Assembly (NCBI GenBank): GCA_045594105.1
Contig: JAZNXY010000008.1
Span: forward strand, 1-25,301
DNA: 25,301 nucleotides
Reading direction: 5' to 3'
Origin: URNF01 sp045594105
Lineage (GTDB): Bacteria; Bacillota; Clostridia; Oscillospirales; Acutalibacteraceae
Below the pieces are notes generated by a model, which had not been told where the DNA came from, did no database searches, and worked only from the letters and a program-made list of their open reading frames with translations. The first letter of the stretch is position 1, and each line of letters starts with the position of its first letter. Shown here in pieces: positions 7,635 through 16,322 of the stretch. The position numbers and the translations under genes were made by a program.

Positions 7635-8636
7635 ATGGTATCGATACCCGAAGAGATGATTCGCAGCGGAAAAAGAACGTCGGTAGGAAGCATTGTTTGT
7701 AAGCATAAGGTGATAGAAAACGGGGTGCCGACTCTTTTCTTGCATACGGCAATTCCTATGACATTGGAGCAATTCAGACCTAACGGAGCAGGTGAACGGG
7801 ATTTTTCCGTTATGAACGAAGCATTTTCTATGTTGGATACGCATATGAAGAAAGCACTCTTCAGTTATAAAGGTGCCTCTGCCCAGGGCGAATACGGTGT
7901 TTTTACCTTCTCTGCGCCGGAAGGATGGCACAGTCTTGCCGAAATGACTCTGCCGCTGAAGCCGCAGGTGGCGTTGCACATTTTTGAAGCGGTATTGAAA
8001 ACAATTGAGGAATATCGCCAATGTGATGTCAATGACAACGGATATAGACCGCTGTTGTTTATCTGTCCTGAAAGCGTGTACGTGACATTTGATCCAAGCG
8101 GCAATTTCAAGGACCTGCAGCTACTGCCGATGCCGTACGATCCGCAGGCGATGTATGAAGGGATGCCGCGTGAACTGGGTCGCACACAGCCGGATATCTC
8201 TGCGGATATTTCTATGGCAGCATATTTGTATTTACTCATAAAATATACCGCTGACAAACCTTTTGACCAAGCGATTTATGCGCAGTGTGACCGTCTTGCG
8301 GAGCAATGCCTGTCTCCGTTTCCGCAGCGTCGTCCCTCGTTGGAGCAGCTGCTTGCCGCTGTGCAAAACGGTGAGGACACACAAGCTGTCTCCGATAAAA
8401 ACAGCGGGGAGAGTGCCGACGACGGATATATTATCATCTCCGGCAAAGACGACACGACGGCACCTGTTGCACCGACGAGATCCGAAAAACCGAAGCGTAG
8501 CATTTTTGGCGGAAAAGGCAGTAAAAAAGCAGCTAAGCCGAAAAAGCCGAAGAAGAAAAGTGCCATTGTTTCGGCAATAGGCACGGTGGAGGACCTGTTT
8601 TCTACCCAAGCCGCAGATGAAGCGGAAGAAGACTAA
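7635..8636 (+). CDS. Probable pseudokinase with Lys-rich tail
   Basis: The product is 333 residues. ATG 7635 is chosen because AGGAGG (7618-7623) is 11 nt upstream; the in-frame TTG at 7626 almost touches that site. Residues 110-245 follow the C-lobe of a protein kinase. A helix (ALHIFEAVLKTIEEYRQ) precedes YRPLLFICPESVYVTFDPSG, which occupies the place of the catalytic loop and its 'PeNil' strands. DISMAAYLYLLIKYT resembles subdomain IX, and CLSPFPQRRPSLEQLL matches the subdomain XI arginine motif. The HRD and DFG motifs are absent, so catalysis is unlikely. The tail (about 280-315) is rich in Lys, Ser and Pro, and the last residues are acidic. It is first in the operon, 35 nt before the active-type kinase gene. 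The family assignment is my reading of a degenerate pattern. Confidence 0.6.
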   Translation: MVSIPEEMIRSGKRTSVGSIVCKHKVIENGVPTLFLHTAIPMTLEQFRPNGAGERDFSVMNEAFSMLDTHMKKALFSYKGASAQGEYGVFTFSAPEGWHSLAEMTLPLKPQVALHIFEAVLKTIEEYRQCDVNDNGYRPLLFICPESVYVTFDPSGNFKDLQLLPMPYDPQAMYEGMPRELGRTQPDISADISMAAYLYLLIKYTADKPFDQAIYAQCDRLAEQCLSPFPQRRPSLEQLLAAVQNGEDTQAVSDKNSGESADDGYIIISGKDDTTAPVAPTRSEKPKRSIFGGKGSKKAAKPKKPKKKSAIVSAIGTVEDLFSTQAADEAEED

Positions 8637-8671
8637 GCTGTACAGTAGCATGGAAGGGATGTACGAGGATA

Positions 8672-10525
8672 ATGAGTGAACAACCGACCAGATTGCATGT
8701 GAATCGCATGAACTTTGTACATGAAGGAAAGAAGTATTTCTTCACTGTACAGGATAAGTTGAACGAAAGCGGTCGCGGCAAGGATATTTATGTTGGTAAG
8801 TTTTGTCGTGATCAGGGCACGGAGTTTGCCAACGAGTCGCTGCCTGCAGGTGTGCAGTTTGATACGTTGTACTGTTTGAAGGAAGCGACCGTATACTTGC
8901 CAATCGATGGGCAGAGCTATCCGCAGCACCGTCAATTTTGGGATTTCTTTCCCTTTGAGGGGGATAATCTGCGACAGATAGTGGCACTCAACGACGACGC
9001 ACGTCGGATGGCGGGACTTATCATAGACGGCACGATGGATCCGTTTGGAGCAGGCGACAAGCAGGCGTTTAAGTGTGCTGTAGTGGAGCCGCTGTACGTA
9101 CCGTTTGATGTCAAGCTGTTTCCTACATGTCGGGAAAAGATCGACTGTTTACTGCAAATTATTGCGGGTTTGAATCAGTTGGCCAGAAATAAGACGCTGA
9201 AAAAATATAAAATCGTAGCACACCGTGATTTGAAGTTCAAAAATGTGATGGTGGAATACGGGGAAGGCGGCACCTACCGCTTACGCATCATTGATTTTCC
9301 TTCCGTCAAGCTGTATAACAAGGAAGGCGACAGAGGGGAATCGCACACCTTCCTCGGCTTCTTCTCCACCGAGAACACCGCCCCGGAAGACGTGATACCC
9401 AGCTACAGCATCACCGCCAAAACCGACGTTTTTGCTTTGGGAACGATGCTGGCAGAGATATTTGAAATATGGGATTTAGAGGGTGAGTCCGAGAAGAATC
9501 CGCTGTCCCTGTTATACAAAACGGTGGGCAATATTGATTTTTCCGATGCACGGCAGTGCGGTCATTTTTACGAGACAATGAACAAAACGTATGCGTATGA
9601 AAATGCCGATGTTGCCGGTTGGCTGGAGCAGGTGTTGGCAGCACATGACAAGGCCGCCTGCTGGGATGCCATCACGTTAACCTGTCCGGACGTTCGCAGA
9701 CTGTTTCGGGCGGCTACGGCAATTGATCCGTCACACCGTATGACACTAAGACGTTTTGAAGAAGAGTTAAAACAGATATCGCGCGGCTTGCATTCGAAAA
9801 CGGTATCTGTCAGCCATACAGAGGAAAGGGAAGAAACCGTGGAGCAGACAGTATATTTTTTGGTGGATACCACGCAAAAGGACAGTTATTGTGACGCTTA
9901 TCTTGCTGCGATGCAGAATGTGCTGGCGACCATGGATAAGGACACGAAGGTAGCTGTTTTATCCTATGGCAGTGAGCATATGCAGCGACCGCTGCATCCG
10001 AACACCGATATGTTCCAAGCGGATCGGCTGGAGCATACTTTTGTGTCGGAATATGTAAGACGGTTGCCCGCAACGATTCGCGGAAAAATGGATGTCAGCA
10101 TGGTCAAGCGTTGTTTGCACGACCTGCTGATGTACCTTAAGAGTACGGCGAATCGTCAGCGCTTTAACGGAGAAATACATATTTTTGCACCCGAGGCACC
10201 TAACGAGGGGAATGCCGGTCAATTTTCTGTTTTTGAGATCAATGCGGAAGGGATCACTGTGGAGACCTACTACAGTGGCAGCCAGATTATGCAAACCTTC
10301 GGTAAAAGCACCGATAAGGTGTACGTACACACCTTTAATGACGGAGGTGCTGTCAACAGAGATGCTTGGTACACACTGATTCCCTTGCCTGCCGAACGCC
10401 CCGTGCCGTTGCAGGCAGGTGTGCAGGCACAAGCGGTGACACCAACGGTGGTTGCAAACGAGCAGACGCCTATTCGTCGAAAAGGCCGTGGTTTTTGTCT
10501 GGTCGGCGGTGCACCCAGAAGATAA
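8672..10525 (+). CDS. Ser/Thr protein kinase with vWA-like C-terminal domain
   Basis: This 617-residue protein is predicted to phosphorylate Ser/Thr on partner proteins. The kinase domain spans about 15-370: a glycine-containing N-lobe segment (SGRGKDIYVGKF), HRDLKFKN at 184-191 (catalytic Asp and Asn present), DFP at 208-210 in place of DFG with the metal-binding Asp kept, APED at 237-240, DVFALG at 252-257, and the subdomain XI pattern AIDPSHRMTLRRF. Residues 391-560 begin QTVYFLVDTT and look like a von Willebrand A fold with a poor metal site, a weaker call. The C-terminus is basic. No TM segment is present, unlike PknB-type kinases. The gene follows the pseudokinase by 35 nt and precedes a membrane protein gene by 47 nt. 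ATG 8672 has GAGG about 5 nt upstream. Confidence 0.85.
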   Translation: MSEQPTRLHVNRMNFVHEGKKYFFTVQDKLNESGRGKDIYVGKFCRDQGTEFANESLPAGVQFDTLYCLKEATVYLPIDGQSYPQHRQFWDFFPFEGDNLRQIVALNDDARRMAGLIIDGTMDPFGAGDKQAFKCAVVEPLYVPFDVKLFPTCREKIDCLLQIIAGLNQLARNKTLKKYKIVAHRDLKFKNVMVEYGEGGTYRLRIIDFPSVKLYNKEGDRGESHTFLGFFSTENTAPEDVIPSYSITAKTDVFALGTMLAEIFEIWDLEGESEKNPLSLLYKTVGNIDFSDARQCGHFYETMNKTYAYENADVAGWLEQVLAAHDKAACWDAITLTCPDVRRLFRAATAIDPSHRMTLRRFEEELKQISRGLHSKTVSVSHTEEREETVEQTVYFLVDTTQKDSYCDAYLAAMQNVLATMDKDTKVAVLSYGSEHMQRPLHPNTDMFQADRLEHTFVSEYVRRLPATIRGKMDVSMVKRCLHDLLMYLKSTANRQRFNGEIHIFAPEAPNEGNAGQFSVFEINAEGITVETYYSGSQIMQTFGKSTDKVYVHTFNDGGAVNRDAWYTLIPLPAERPVPLQAGVQAQAVTPTVVANEQTPIRRKGRGFCLVGGAPRR

Positions 10526-10572
10526 GTTCAGGATAGCGCAGATGATGTTCTGCAAGAAAAGGGGTATTGTTT

Positions 10573-11346
10573 ATGAATGAGAAACAAAAGTTAGAACGTG
10601 TCAAGCGTTTCTTTTGCTCTTTGCGCAGCCGATGGAAATGGGCATTGCTTGCGTTGGTAGCCGCCGCAGGCGGTATCTGGTTACTGGTCAACACCGAGCA
10701 GGAAGATGCTTTTTGGCTTAAGCTGGTGTCAATTGCGGTTGTTGCAGCAGTTGTTTTCTTCCTGTTTTGGTTTTCGTCTTTGTTTATTGTTAACTATACC
10801 AAGAAACGACTGACAGAGTATAATACCAACGGCGGCTACAGCTCCGGAAAGCCGGAAGGGAAAATAGGACTTAGTTTTTCTCGCTTACTGTCCGTCGGCG
10901 AGCGGTGGCAGGCACTGATTGATTTAAGAGAACTGTGTGATTACAGCAGCTTTTGCTTCCGTGGTGCCGCTCCGTCTTATGTACGCATTCAGTGGTTGAG
11001 AACGGACGATCTGGGATGGGACGATCCACGGGATGTGGTTAAGTCCTGGCCAAAAAACAACAAAATTATTTATGACGTTCCTTTCTCGGAATTCGGAACG
11101 GAAAAAACGCGCTTGTGGATATCCCGTAAATGCGACGAGGACGGGGAATATGTCGAGGCATTTTTAACCTCTCCCGATGTCATAGAAACCAATAGTGAAG
11201 AGTATGCAAATGCGGAAAGAGTACCGTTAATGTTAAATGAACCGTGTTTATTGGCATACGAAGTAATTGAGGAAAACCCCGACGGTACGCAAACCCGTAA
11301 AGAAGAGCAGGTTGGCGTGATTACTTGGATAGGAGGGAACGGCTGA
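10573..11346 (+). CDS. Two-TM membrane protein of unknown family
   Basis: The product is 257 residues. ATG 10573 has AAGGGG 8 nt upstream, so the in-frame TTG at 10567 is rejected. A basic N-terminal segment (1-21) is followed by TM helices at about 22-40 (WALLALVAAAGGIWLLV) and 50-74 (LVSIAVVAAVVFFLFWFSS). The rest is a soluble beta-rich domain with several Trp residues. The positive charges suggest that the N-terminus and the large domain are both cytoplasmic. I do not recognise a family. Its stop overlaps the start of the GTPase gene by one base (TGATG), so translational coupling is likely and the two products may be partners. Confidence 0.75.
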   Translation: MNEKQKLERVKRFFCSLRSRWKWALLALVAAAGGIWLLVNTEQEDAFWLKLVSIAVVAAVVFFLFWFSSLFIVNYTKKRLTEYNTNGGYSSGKPEGKIGLSFSRLLSVGERWQALIDLRELCDYSSFCFRGAAPSYVRIQWLRTDDLGWDDPRDVVKSWPKNNKIIYDVPFSEFGTEKTRLWISRKCDEDGEYVEAFLTSPDVIETNSEEYANAERVPLMLNEPCLLAYEVIEENPDGTQTRKEEQVGVITWIGGNG

Positions 11347-12605
11347 TGTTACAAGCGGGATATGTTTTTTGCAGTCGCTGCGGTCACGCAACGCAGGATG
11401 CGTACTATCATAATGCGGGTCAGCAATTATGGGTGCAACTGCGCCGCACGATGTTCGGACGGTTTACGGTCACGAAATACGTGCCGCCGCATATGCAAGG
11501 CACGCCTGAGGGCGCTGACAGTAGGATTAAGCGTGTGCGCCTGTCTTCAGCCAATATCAATGAGGCACACAGATTACAGCATACCATCGACGTGAGATGC
11601 TATGACGGCAAAAAATGGGAAGAGCTTACCTTTGTGCGTTCCTGTCCGTTTTGTGTGGGACAGAGAAAAGAATGGAACCAGGCGGCCCCCATCATCGAAC
11701 TGCTTGGTGATCTGCCGACCTATGTTATTGCGGTTGCGGGTGCACGTTCGGTTGGTAAATCCTGCTGGATTCATGCGTTGGCATGCCCGACGAACATCAA
11801 CAGGGTGAATGGACAGAGAAACAACCGTAATACACATATAGGATATTTGTTGGGGCCGGCTGAGCACGTAGACGAAGTGATTCCCGCACCGAATCCGACA
11901 CAGCCGAATGAACGTGGTGCAACATCTATGCTGTACATCAAGAAACGGATGGTAGGTGCTACCGCCGTTCCGGTGGCGCAGGTGTTGGTTGTGGACTTTG
12001 CGGGCGAATTGTTCTCCGATAATAACGAGAGTGATTTTGATGCGGAAGCCGCACATATTTTTGATGGTGGCGAAGGATACAGCGGTGTGGATGCGGTCGT
12101 ATTTATGACCGACCCCAATCCGCAGGAGGGCTATAGTCTTGCCAGAACTTACGAGCGTGCCAAAGGCAGCTATAACTCTTTTAAGGAGAAGCCCCTTGCC
12201 TTTGTTATGAACAAGGCGGATATGTGGGTTGAAAATCCGCCGATGCATCATATCAACGGAGATGTGACATTAGGAGAAGTGCCGTTACTCAGTGAGCATA
12301 CCTTCGCACGACAGGATGCGACCATATACGGCAAAGAAGAGCTGCAAGAGCGTGTTGCATTGCAGACCTATATTTTGAAAAAAGAAAAAGCGTTGGTGCG
12401 AGCCATTTGTGATGAAATGCGTGGTGCCGGCTTCTTGGTGAAGTCCACGAAGCCGTTCACAAAGAAGGTAAAGGTAAAGAACCCGATTACCAACGAAGAA
12501 AGAGAAACAGACGTCGCTATGGTGGATTTCAGAGAATCTATGAACGTGATGGATCCGCTCATCTGGATTTTGAACGAATTGGATATTTTCCCCATTGACA
12601 ACTAA
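11346..12605 (+). CDS. Zinc-ribbon TRAFAC-type GTPase (DO-GTPase2-like)
   Basis: The product is 419 residues. ATG 11346 has GGAGG 9 nt upstream, inside the end of the previous gene. Paired CxxC motifs at C9/C12 and C100/C103 suggest a split zinc ribbon. The GTPase core follows: P-loop GARSVGKS (132-139), Walker B VLVVDFAGE (D217, G220, E221), a DAVVFMTDP strand near 249-257, and NKAD (289-292) for guanine recognition. These motifs support GTP binding. The zinc ribbon followed by a GTPase resembles the 'double-GTPase 2' family, predicted by comparative genomics to act in regulated conflict systems. The next gene looks like the GAP1 partner known from such loci. The GTPase call is firm and the subfamily call is moderate. 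Confidence 0.82.
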   Translation: MLQAGYVFCSRCGHATQDAYYHNAGQQLWVQLRRTMFGRFTVTKYVPPHMQGTPEGADSRIKRVRLSSANINEAHRLQHTIDVRCYDGKKWEELTFVRSCPFCVGQRKEWNQAAPIIELLGDLPTYVIAVAGARSVGKSCWIHALACPTNINRVNGQRNNRNTHIGYLLGPAEHVDEVIPAPNPTQPNERGATSMLYIKKRMVGATAVPVAQVLVVDFAGELFSDNNESDFDAEAAHIFDGGEGYSGVDAVVFMTDPNPQEGYSLARTYERAKGSYNSFKEKPLAFVMNKADMWVENPPMHHINGDVTLGEVPLLSEHTFARQDATIYGKEELQERVALQTYILKKEKALVRAICDEMRGAGFLVKSTKPFTKKVKVKNPITNEERETDVAMVDFRESMNVMDPLIWILNELDIFPIDN

Positions 12606-12634
12606 AACAATGCTTTTTGAAAGGAGCGGGACTG

Positions 12635-14188
12635 TTGGCACAGTATATTATCTACTCGGGCGGTGCAAACGGATACAAGTTATATGCCGCACATCCCGAT
12701 TTTCCCGAGGAATATCGTGAACAGGTAGAAGCTTTATATGTGAGACAACGAATAGCAACAGGTGCCGATGCACTGTTACATTGCTATCGTTTCGCTCCGT
12801 TGAAGGACAGATATATTTTCTCTGTTATTTATAAAGGTTGTGTGTGTGAGGGCGAGAGAAGACCGTTTTTTGCTACGGTCAACTGGCTGTTTACCGCACA
12901 GGAGGCAGATGAGTTTTTGGGGCGAAATGTGCAGACGGGGTTTGCCCGGCTGGCACAACAATCGGATGAGATATTGCTTGCCAACGGATACACCTTTCCC
13001 AAAACGCAGCCGATTGTTTCCGATTACCGTGAAAGCATCACCGTCAATGCACAAAAAGCACTGCTGACGGCGGCATACAATGCGATGCGTGCGAGCACGG
13101 ACGAAGACAAGACGCTGTCGGCACAGGTGTTCTTGGGCTGTGCACAGGGAGAAAGCTTGTTTTCCCCGATTTTTTGGCTGCTGAATGTTATACCGCCACG
13201 TATGCGCAGGCATATTTCATTCCATATCGGTGCGGTTTCTGCGGAGGAAACGCAAGGCGTATCGGTAGCGGTGACCTATGACGAGATGTTTGCGAAGATG
13301 TCTGCCACCGGAGATTATGTCGGCACAATGGCGGTTCGAAAAATCATTGTGCTGAAGGATACGTTTTCTGCATTTTCCGAGCCGGTGTCGGTTGCTGAAG
13401 CATTTTTGCTGTTATCGCCTGAACAGAAGTGTCGTTTGAATACACTGTTTTTACGTTCGGATAAAATCGATGGCTTCTGGAAGTACATTATGGCGGTGTA
13501 TGCGAAGAATACCGATATGACAAAGGGTGCTGCTCTGGCAATACTGATTGGTGAAAGAGGTTTTGCGGAGGCCATCAACGTCGGTGCTTTTTCGGACCAG
13601 GAGCTGCTGGAAATGTACCGTGAAAAGCAGAAGCTTTCCGCACATACTGCACTGCTTGCTTTGCTGGAAGAGCGGGTACAGCCGTTACTGCCTTCTGTGC
13701 AGGAAGCGTCCGCTTCAGAGACGGAAGACAGGTTTGACCAAGAGGATCAGAAAAAGCACAAAAAAGAAGAGGACGAAGAAGACCGCAAAAAAGAGCATGG
13801 TGAGCGGGAACAAGACCGTGATAACGAAGAAAAGAAGGCACAGCATCACAAGAAGAGCAAAAAGCACAAAGCTTCTTTTAAGAAGTTTTTCAAAAGGTGC
13901 GGTAAGCTTATAGGACGGCTCTTCAGAGTGTTATTGCCCTTCCTGTGCATCGTGGCGTCCTGGTTATTGCCTGTTATTGTCGGTGTAGGGATGTTCTTTT
14001 TGGGCGTTTTGGCCGTCAAGCTGTTACCGTCACAGTTCTTGTGGCTTGCGTACGGCATACAAATTGCCGTATTGATGCTTATGGCAATGCCGTTGGGCTA
14101 CTTTGCGATTTCTCTCACGCAGCATCAGATTGCACGTTGGAAGGAAGCCCGCAAAGAACGCCGCAAGGAAGAGGAGGATGCGAAATGA
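12635..14188 (+). CDS. GAP1-like GTPase-associated membrane protein
   Basis: The product is 517 residues and starts with TTG at 12635, 8 nt after AGGAG. No in-frame ATG fits the site. Residues 1-240 (MAQYIIYSGGANGYKLYAAH, then segments such as HISFHIGAVSAEE) resemble the N-terminal and middle regions of GTPase-associated protein 1. That resemblance is from pattern and context, not a search. Residues about 355-425 are an extreme Lys/Glu/Asp/His-rich linker, followed by two or three hydrophobic helices (about 435-500) and a charged Arg/Glu end. So a soluble head is tethered to the membrane through a charged stalk. The gene lies 29 nt after the GTPase gene and overlaps the next start by 4 nt (ATGA). 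Confidence 0.62.
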   Translation: MAQYIIYSGGANGYKLYAAHPDFPEEYREQVEALYVRQRIATGADALLHCYRFAPLKDRYIFSVIYKGCVCEGERRPFFATVNWLFTAQEADEFLGRNVQTGFARLAQQSDEILLANGYTFPKTQPIVSDYRESITVNAQKALLTAAYNAMRASTDEDKTLSAQVFLGCAQGESLFSPIFWLLNVIPPRMRRHISFHIGAVSAEETQGVSVAVTYDEMFAKMSATGDYVGTMAVRKIIVLKDTFSAFSEPVSVAEAFLLLSPEQKCRLNTLFLRSDKIDGFWKYIMAVYAKNTDMTKGAALAILIGERGFAEAINVGAFSDQELLEMYREKQKLSAHTALLALLEERVQPLLPSVQEASASETEDRFDQEDQKKHKKEEDEEDRKKEHGEREQDRDNEEKKAQHHKKSKKHKASFKKFFKRCGKLIGRLFRVLLPFLCIVASWLLPVIVGVGMFFLGVLAVKLLPSQFLWLAYGIQIAVLMLMAMPLGYFAISLTQHQIARWKEARKERRKEEEDAK

Positions 14189-14811
14189 TATATGCACTGA
14201 TCATGGCCGCCGGCTTGATCATTGTTGCTTTGTTATTTGTACAATTGAACAATGAAGCACGTATGCAAAACAAGCAGGTAAAAAAGTTTTTTAACAAGCT
14301 GGCATTATACGTGTATTATGTGCCTGAAAACGAAGACGATGGTGAGCGTGTTTGCGGTGTCTATCCGATTGTATCAACCAGTATCACCTGCGGTCGACGT
14401 TGCCAAGGGCAGCATCAGTTGGATTTACCCATTCCGACCGACGACAAAGGCCTTGCAGGTACGGCTGCGGAGTTTTTCATCGAGCCGGACGCAGGGAACT
14501 TACAGCTGTTTGTACGCCCGTTGGAGCAGAAGGAAATGTGGGTCTGTAACGCAGATCGCTCCCGGACGGTGCTGTTAGTGAAGGATGAAGCACCGTATTT
14601 GCTGGGAAACGATAACGGAAAGGTTACCGATGCCGTGGACAGGCAGAGCATGGGGGGATCGAACTATCGCATCCCTCGGCCGCCTGCAGAGGTATCGTCG
14701 GGTGTTCATAAGCCGGATATTTCTACCGAAAAGAAGCCCTTGCGTTTGGGATACAAAGTGCTGATGGGCAACACATTGTTTGAAATAGACTATGACAGGA
14801 GGGGACAGTAA
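14185..14811 (+). CDS. Membrane-anchored FHA-like protein
   Basis: The product is 208 residues, with AGGAGG 7 nt upstream of ATG 14185. One N-terminal TM helix (about 3-22) is followed by a cytoplasmic basic stretch. Residues 60-205 look like a divergent forkhead-associated fold. ITCGRR matches the first 'iGR' element, a run of short strands follows, and the end (LRLGYKVLMGNTLFEIDYD) matches the closing 'l..gd.i.iG...f...' strands. FHA domains bind phosphothreonine, which would suit a target of the upstream kinase. The canonical 'SRxH' element is not evident, so phosphopeptide binding is uncertain. The gene overlaps both neighbours (4 nt upstream, 1 nt downstream). Confidence 0.5.
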   Translation: MIYALIMAAGLIIVALLFVQLNNEARMQNKQVKKFFNKLALYVYYVPENEDDGERVCGVYPIVSTSITCGRRCQGQHQLDLPIPTDDKGLAGTAAEFFIEPDAGNLQLFVRPLEQKEMWVCNADRSRTVLLVKDEAPYLLGNDNGKVTDAVDRQSMGGSNYRIPRPPAEVSSGVHKPDISTEKKPLRLGYKVLMGNTLFEIDYDRRGQ

Positions 14812-16322
14812 TGCCAAGAAGAGCAAATACCACCACCAAAGCGTTTGGCGTTCGTCTTTTGATTGCCACCTCCTTTTTCCTGATTGTTTTGATGTTGTTT
14901 GTAAACTTTGCAGGGTTACGTGTGGTTACGCCTGTACGTATTGCAGATTGCTCCGCCCGGTTGGAGGTGCTGAAAGGCGATTTGGAGTATGCCCAAAATC
15001 GTGGTGCCGCACAAGACGAGATAGACGATATTAAAGGCAATATCAACTATTACGAAGAGCGGATTACTATGTTGGAAAACCGTGAAACCTTATACTTGGT
15101 GTCGATGGCTTTTCTGGCGTGTCTGTTAGGTCTGGTTGCGTTCCTGCAACAAATGAAAACACCGGTTGTTCAAAAGGTTTCGATGACGGGCGGCAGAACA
15201 GAGTATACGTATTATCGTCATTTGACCGCACCGTTGTGTGCGATATGTATATTGCTGGCGGTAGGTGTTTCCTATCGCAGTATTTTCTCGTGGGAAGTGT
15301 TCGATTGTGTGACCTTGATAGCGGCTGTAGCGGTAGGCGTCATTGTCTTTTTGGTGTATCGCAAAAGCCCGTATATTGCAGCACGATTAAACACAAGAAA
15401 AATCGGGGATACAACCTTTACATACGGTGACGTGTTGTTTATACTGCCTGCAGTCGGTATTTTGCTGCTGCTTGCCGTTAACTTTTTGTTTGGCGTTACG
15501 GTGAACGGTGCAAAGCTCTGGCTGAACGTATTCGGTGTTGTGTTACAGCCGGGTGAATTTATCAAGGTGCTGCTTGCTGTGCTGTTTGCATCTGCATACG
15601 GTAAAATGTGGCGTGCCGTTGTTGCGTTTGTAGTCGGTGCTGTGACGATAGCGGGTATGTTTGTTCTGCACGATATGGGTACAGCCATGGTGATTTTTGC
15701 TATGGTGGTCATTATGCTGTTTTTGTTATTGGACAATAAAATGACCTTCTCCGTTTCGGAACACAAGCCCTTACTGCTCTTTGTTTTGATTTTTGCGATA
15801 TGTGCCTTCTTTATAGCACTGTCGGTTGTCCCGTACGCCAGAGAGCGCTTTTTAAACGTCGGTTTTGGTATGGCGATAACCAATCCGGAGCAGTCGCAGC
15901 AGGCAAGTATGCTCAAAGCATTGATATTTGGCGGCATTGGTGGCTTGGGCGTGGAAAACTCGTCGTATATTCTGAACATTTTCGCTATACAGAATGATAT
16001 GGCTCTGGCAGGTATGACTGCCGTGTTCGGTTACGGAATGTTATTGCTGGTCTTGCTTTGCTACGCATTGCTGATTATTATACCGCTTCGTAAATATGTG
16101 GTGTACCGTGAGTTTTATTTTGTATCGGCACAAATTGCGGCGGTTATGTTGGTGCAGGTGTGTCTGAATGCCTTGGGCTCGGTGGATATGTGTCCGTTTA
16201 CCGGCATTGTGGCACCGTTTATTTCGGACGGCGGCTCGTCACTTGTATCCTTCTGTGCGTTGATGGGTATTCTTCTGGCTACCCTTTATCCTGCCATTAA
16301 GCCATTGGAGGTGGATAACTGA
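14811..16322 (+). CDS. SEDS-family peptidoglycan glycosyltransferase (FtsW/RodA type)
   Basis: This 503-residue polytopic membrane protein should polymerise lipid II with its partner PBP. Family signatures are NGAKLWLNVFGVVLQPGEFIK, a DMGTAMVIF segment, the RERFLNVGF loop followed by GGIGGLGVENS, and FTGIVAPFISDGGSS near the C-terminus. TM1 lies at about 11-32. A charged, helical segment of about 55 residues (about 39-92, with Leu/Glu/Asp heptad-like spacing) separates it from TM2; a loop this long is not typical of FtsW or RodA. The start overlaps the previous stop by one base (TAATG), with AGGAGG just upstream. Its own stop overlaps the PBP start by one base. FtsW, RodA and SpoVE cannot be told apart here. 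Confidence 0.9.
   Translation: MPRRANTTTKAFGVRLLIATSFFLIVLMLFVNFAGLRVVTPVRIADCSARLEVLKGDLEYAQNRGAAQDEIDDIKGNINYYEERITMLENRETLYLVSMAFLACLLGLVAFLQQMKTPVVQKVSMTGGRTEYTYYRHLTAPLCAICILLAVGVSYRSIFSWEVFDCVTLIAAVAVGVIVFLVYRKSPYIAARLNTRKIGDTTFTYGDVLFILPAVGILLLLAVNFLFGVTVNGAKLWLNVFGVVLQPGEFIKVLLAVLFASAYGKMWRAVVAFVVGAVTIAGMFVLHDMGTAMVIFAMVVIMLFLLLDNKMTFSVSEHKPLLLFVLIFAICAFFIALSVVPYARERFLNVGFGMAITNPEQSQQASMLKALIFGGIGGLGVENSSYILNIFAIQNDMALAGMTAVFGYGMLLLVLLCYALLIIIPLRKYVVYREFYFVSAQIAAVMLVQVCLNALGSVDMCPFTGIVAPFISDGGSSLVSFCALMGILLATLYPAIKPLEVDN

Noticed and set aside
13715..13880. Lys/Glu-rich stretch read as a tandem repeat or frameshifted region
   Set aside because: The frame continues into clear TM helices and the codons are not periodic. 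It is a charged linker.
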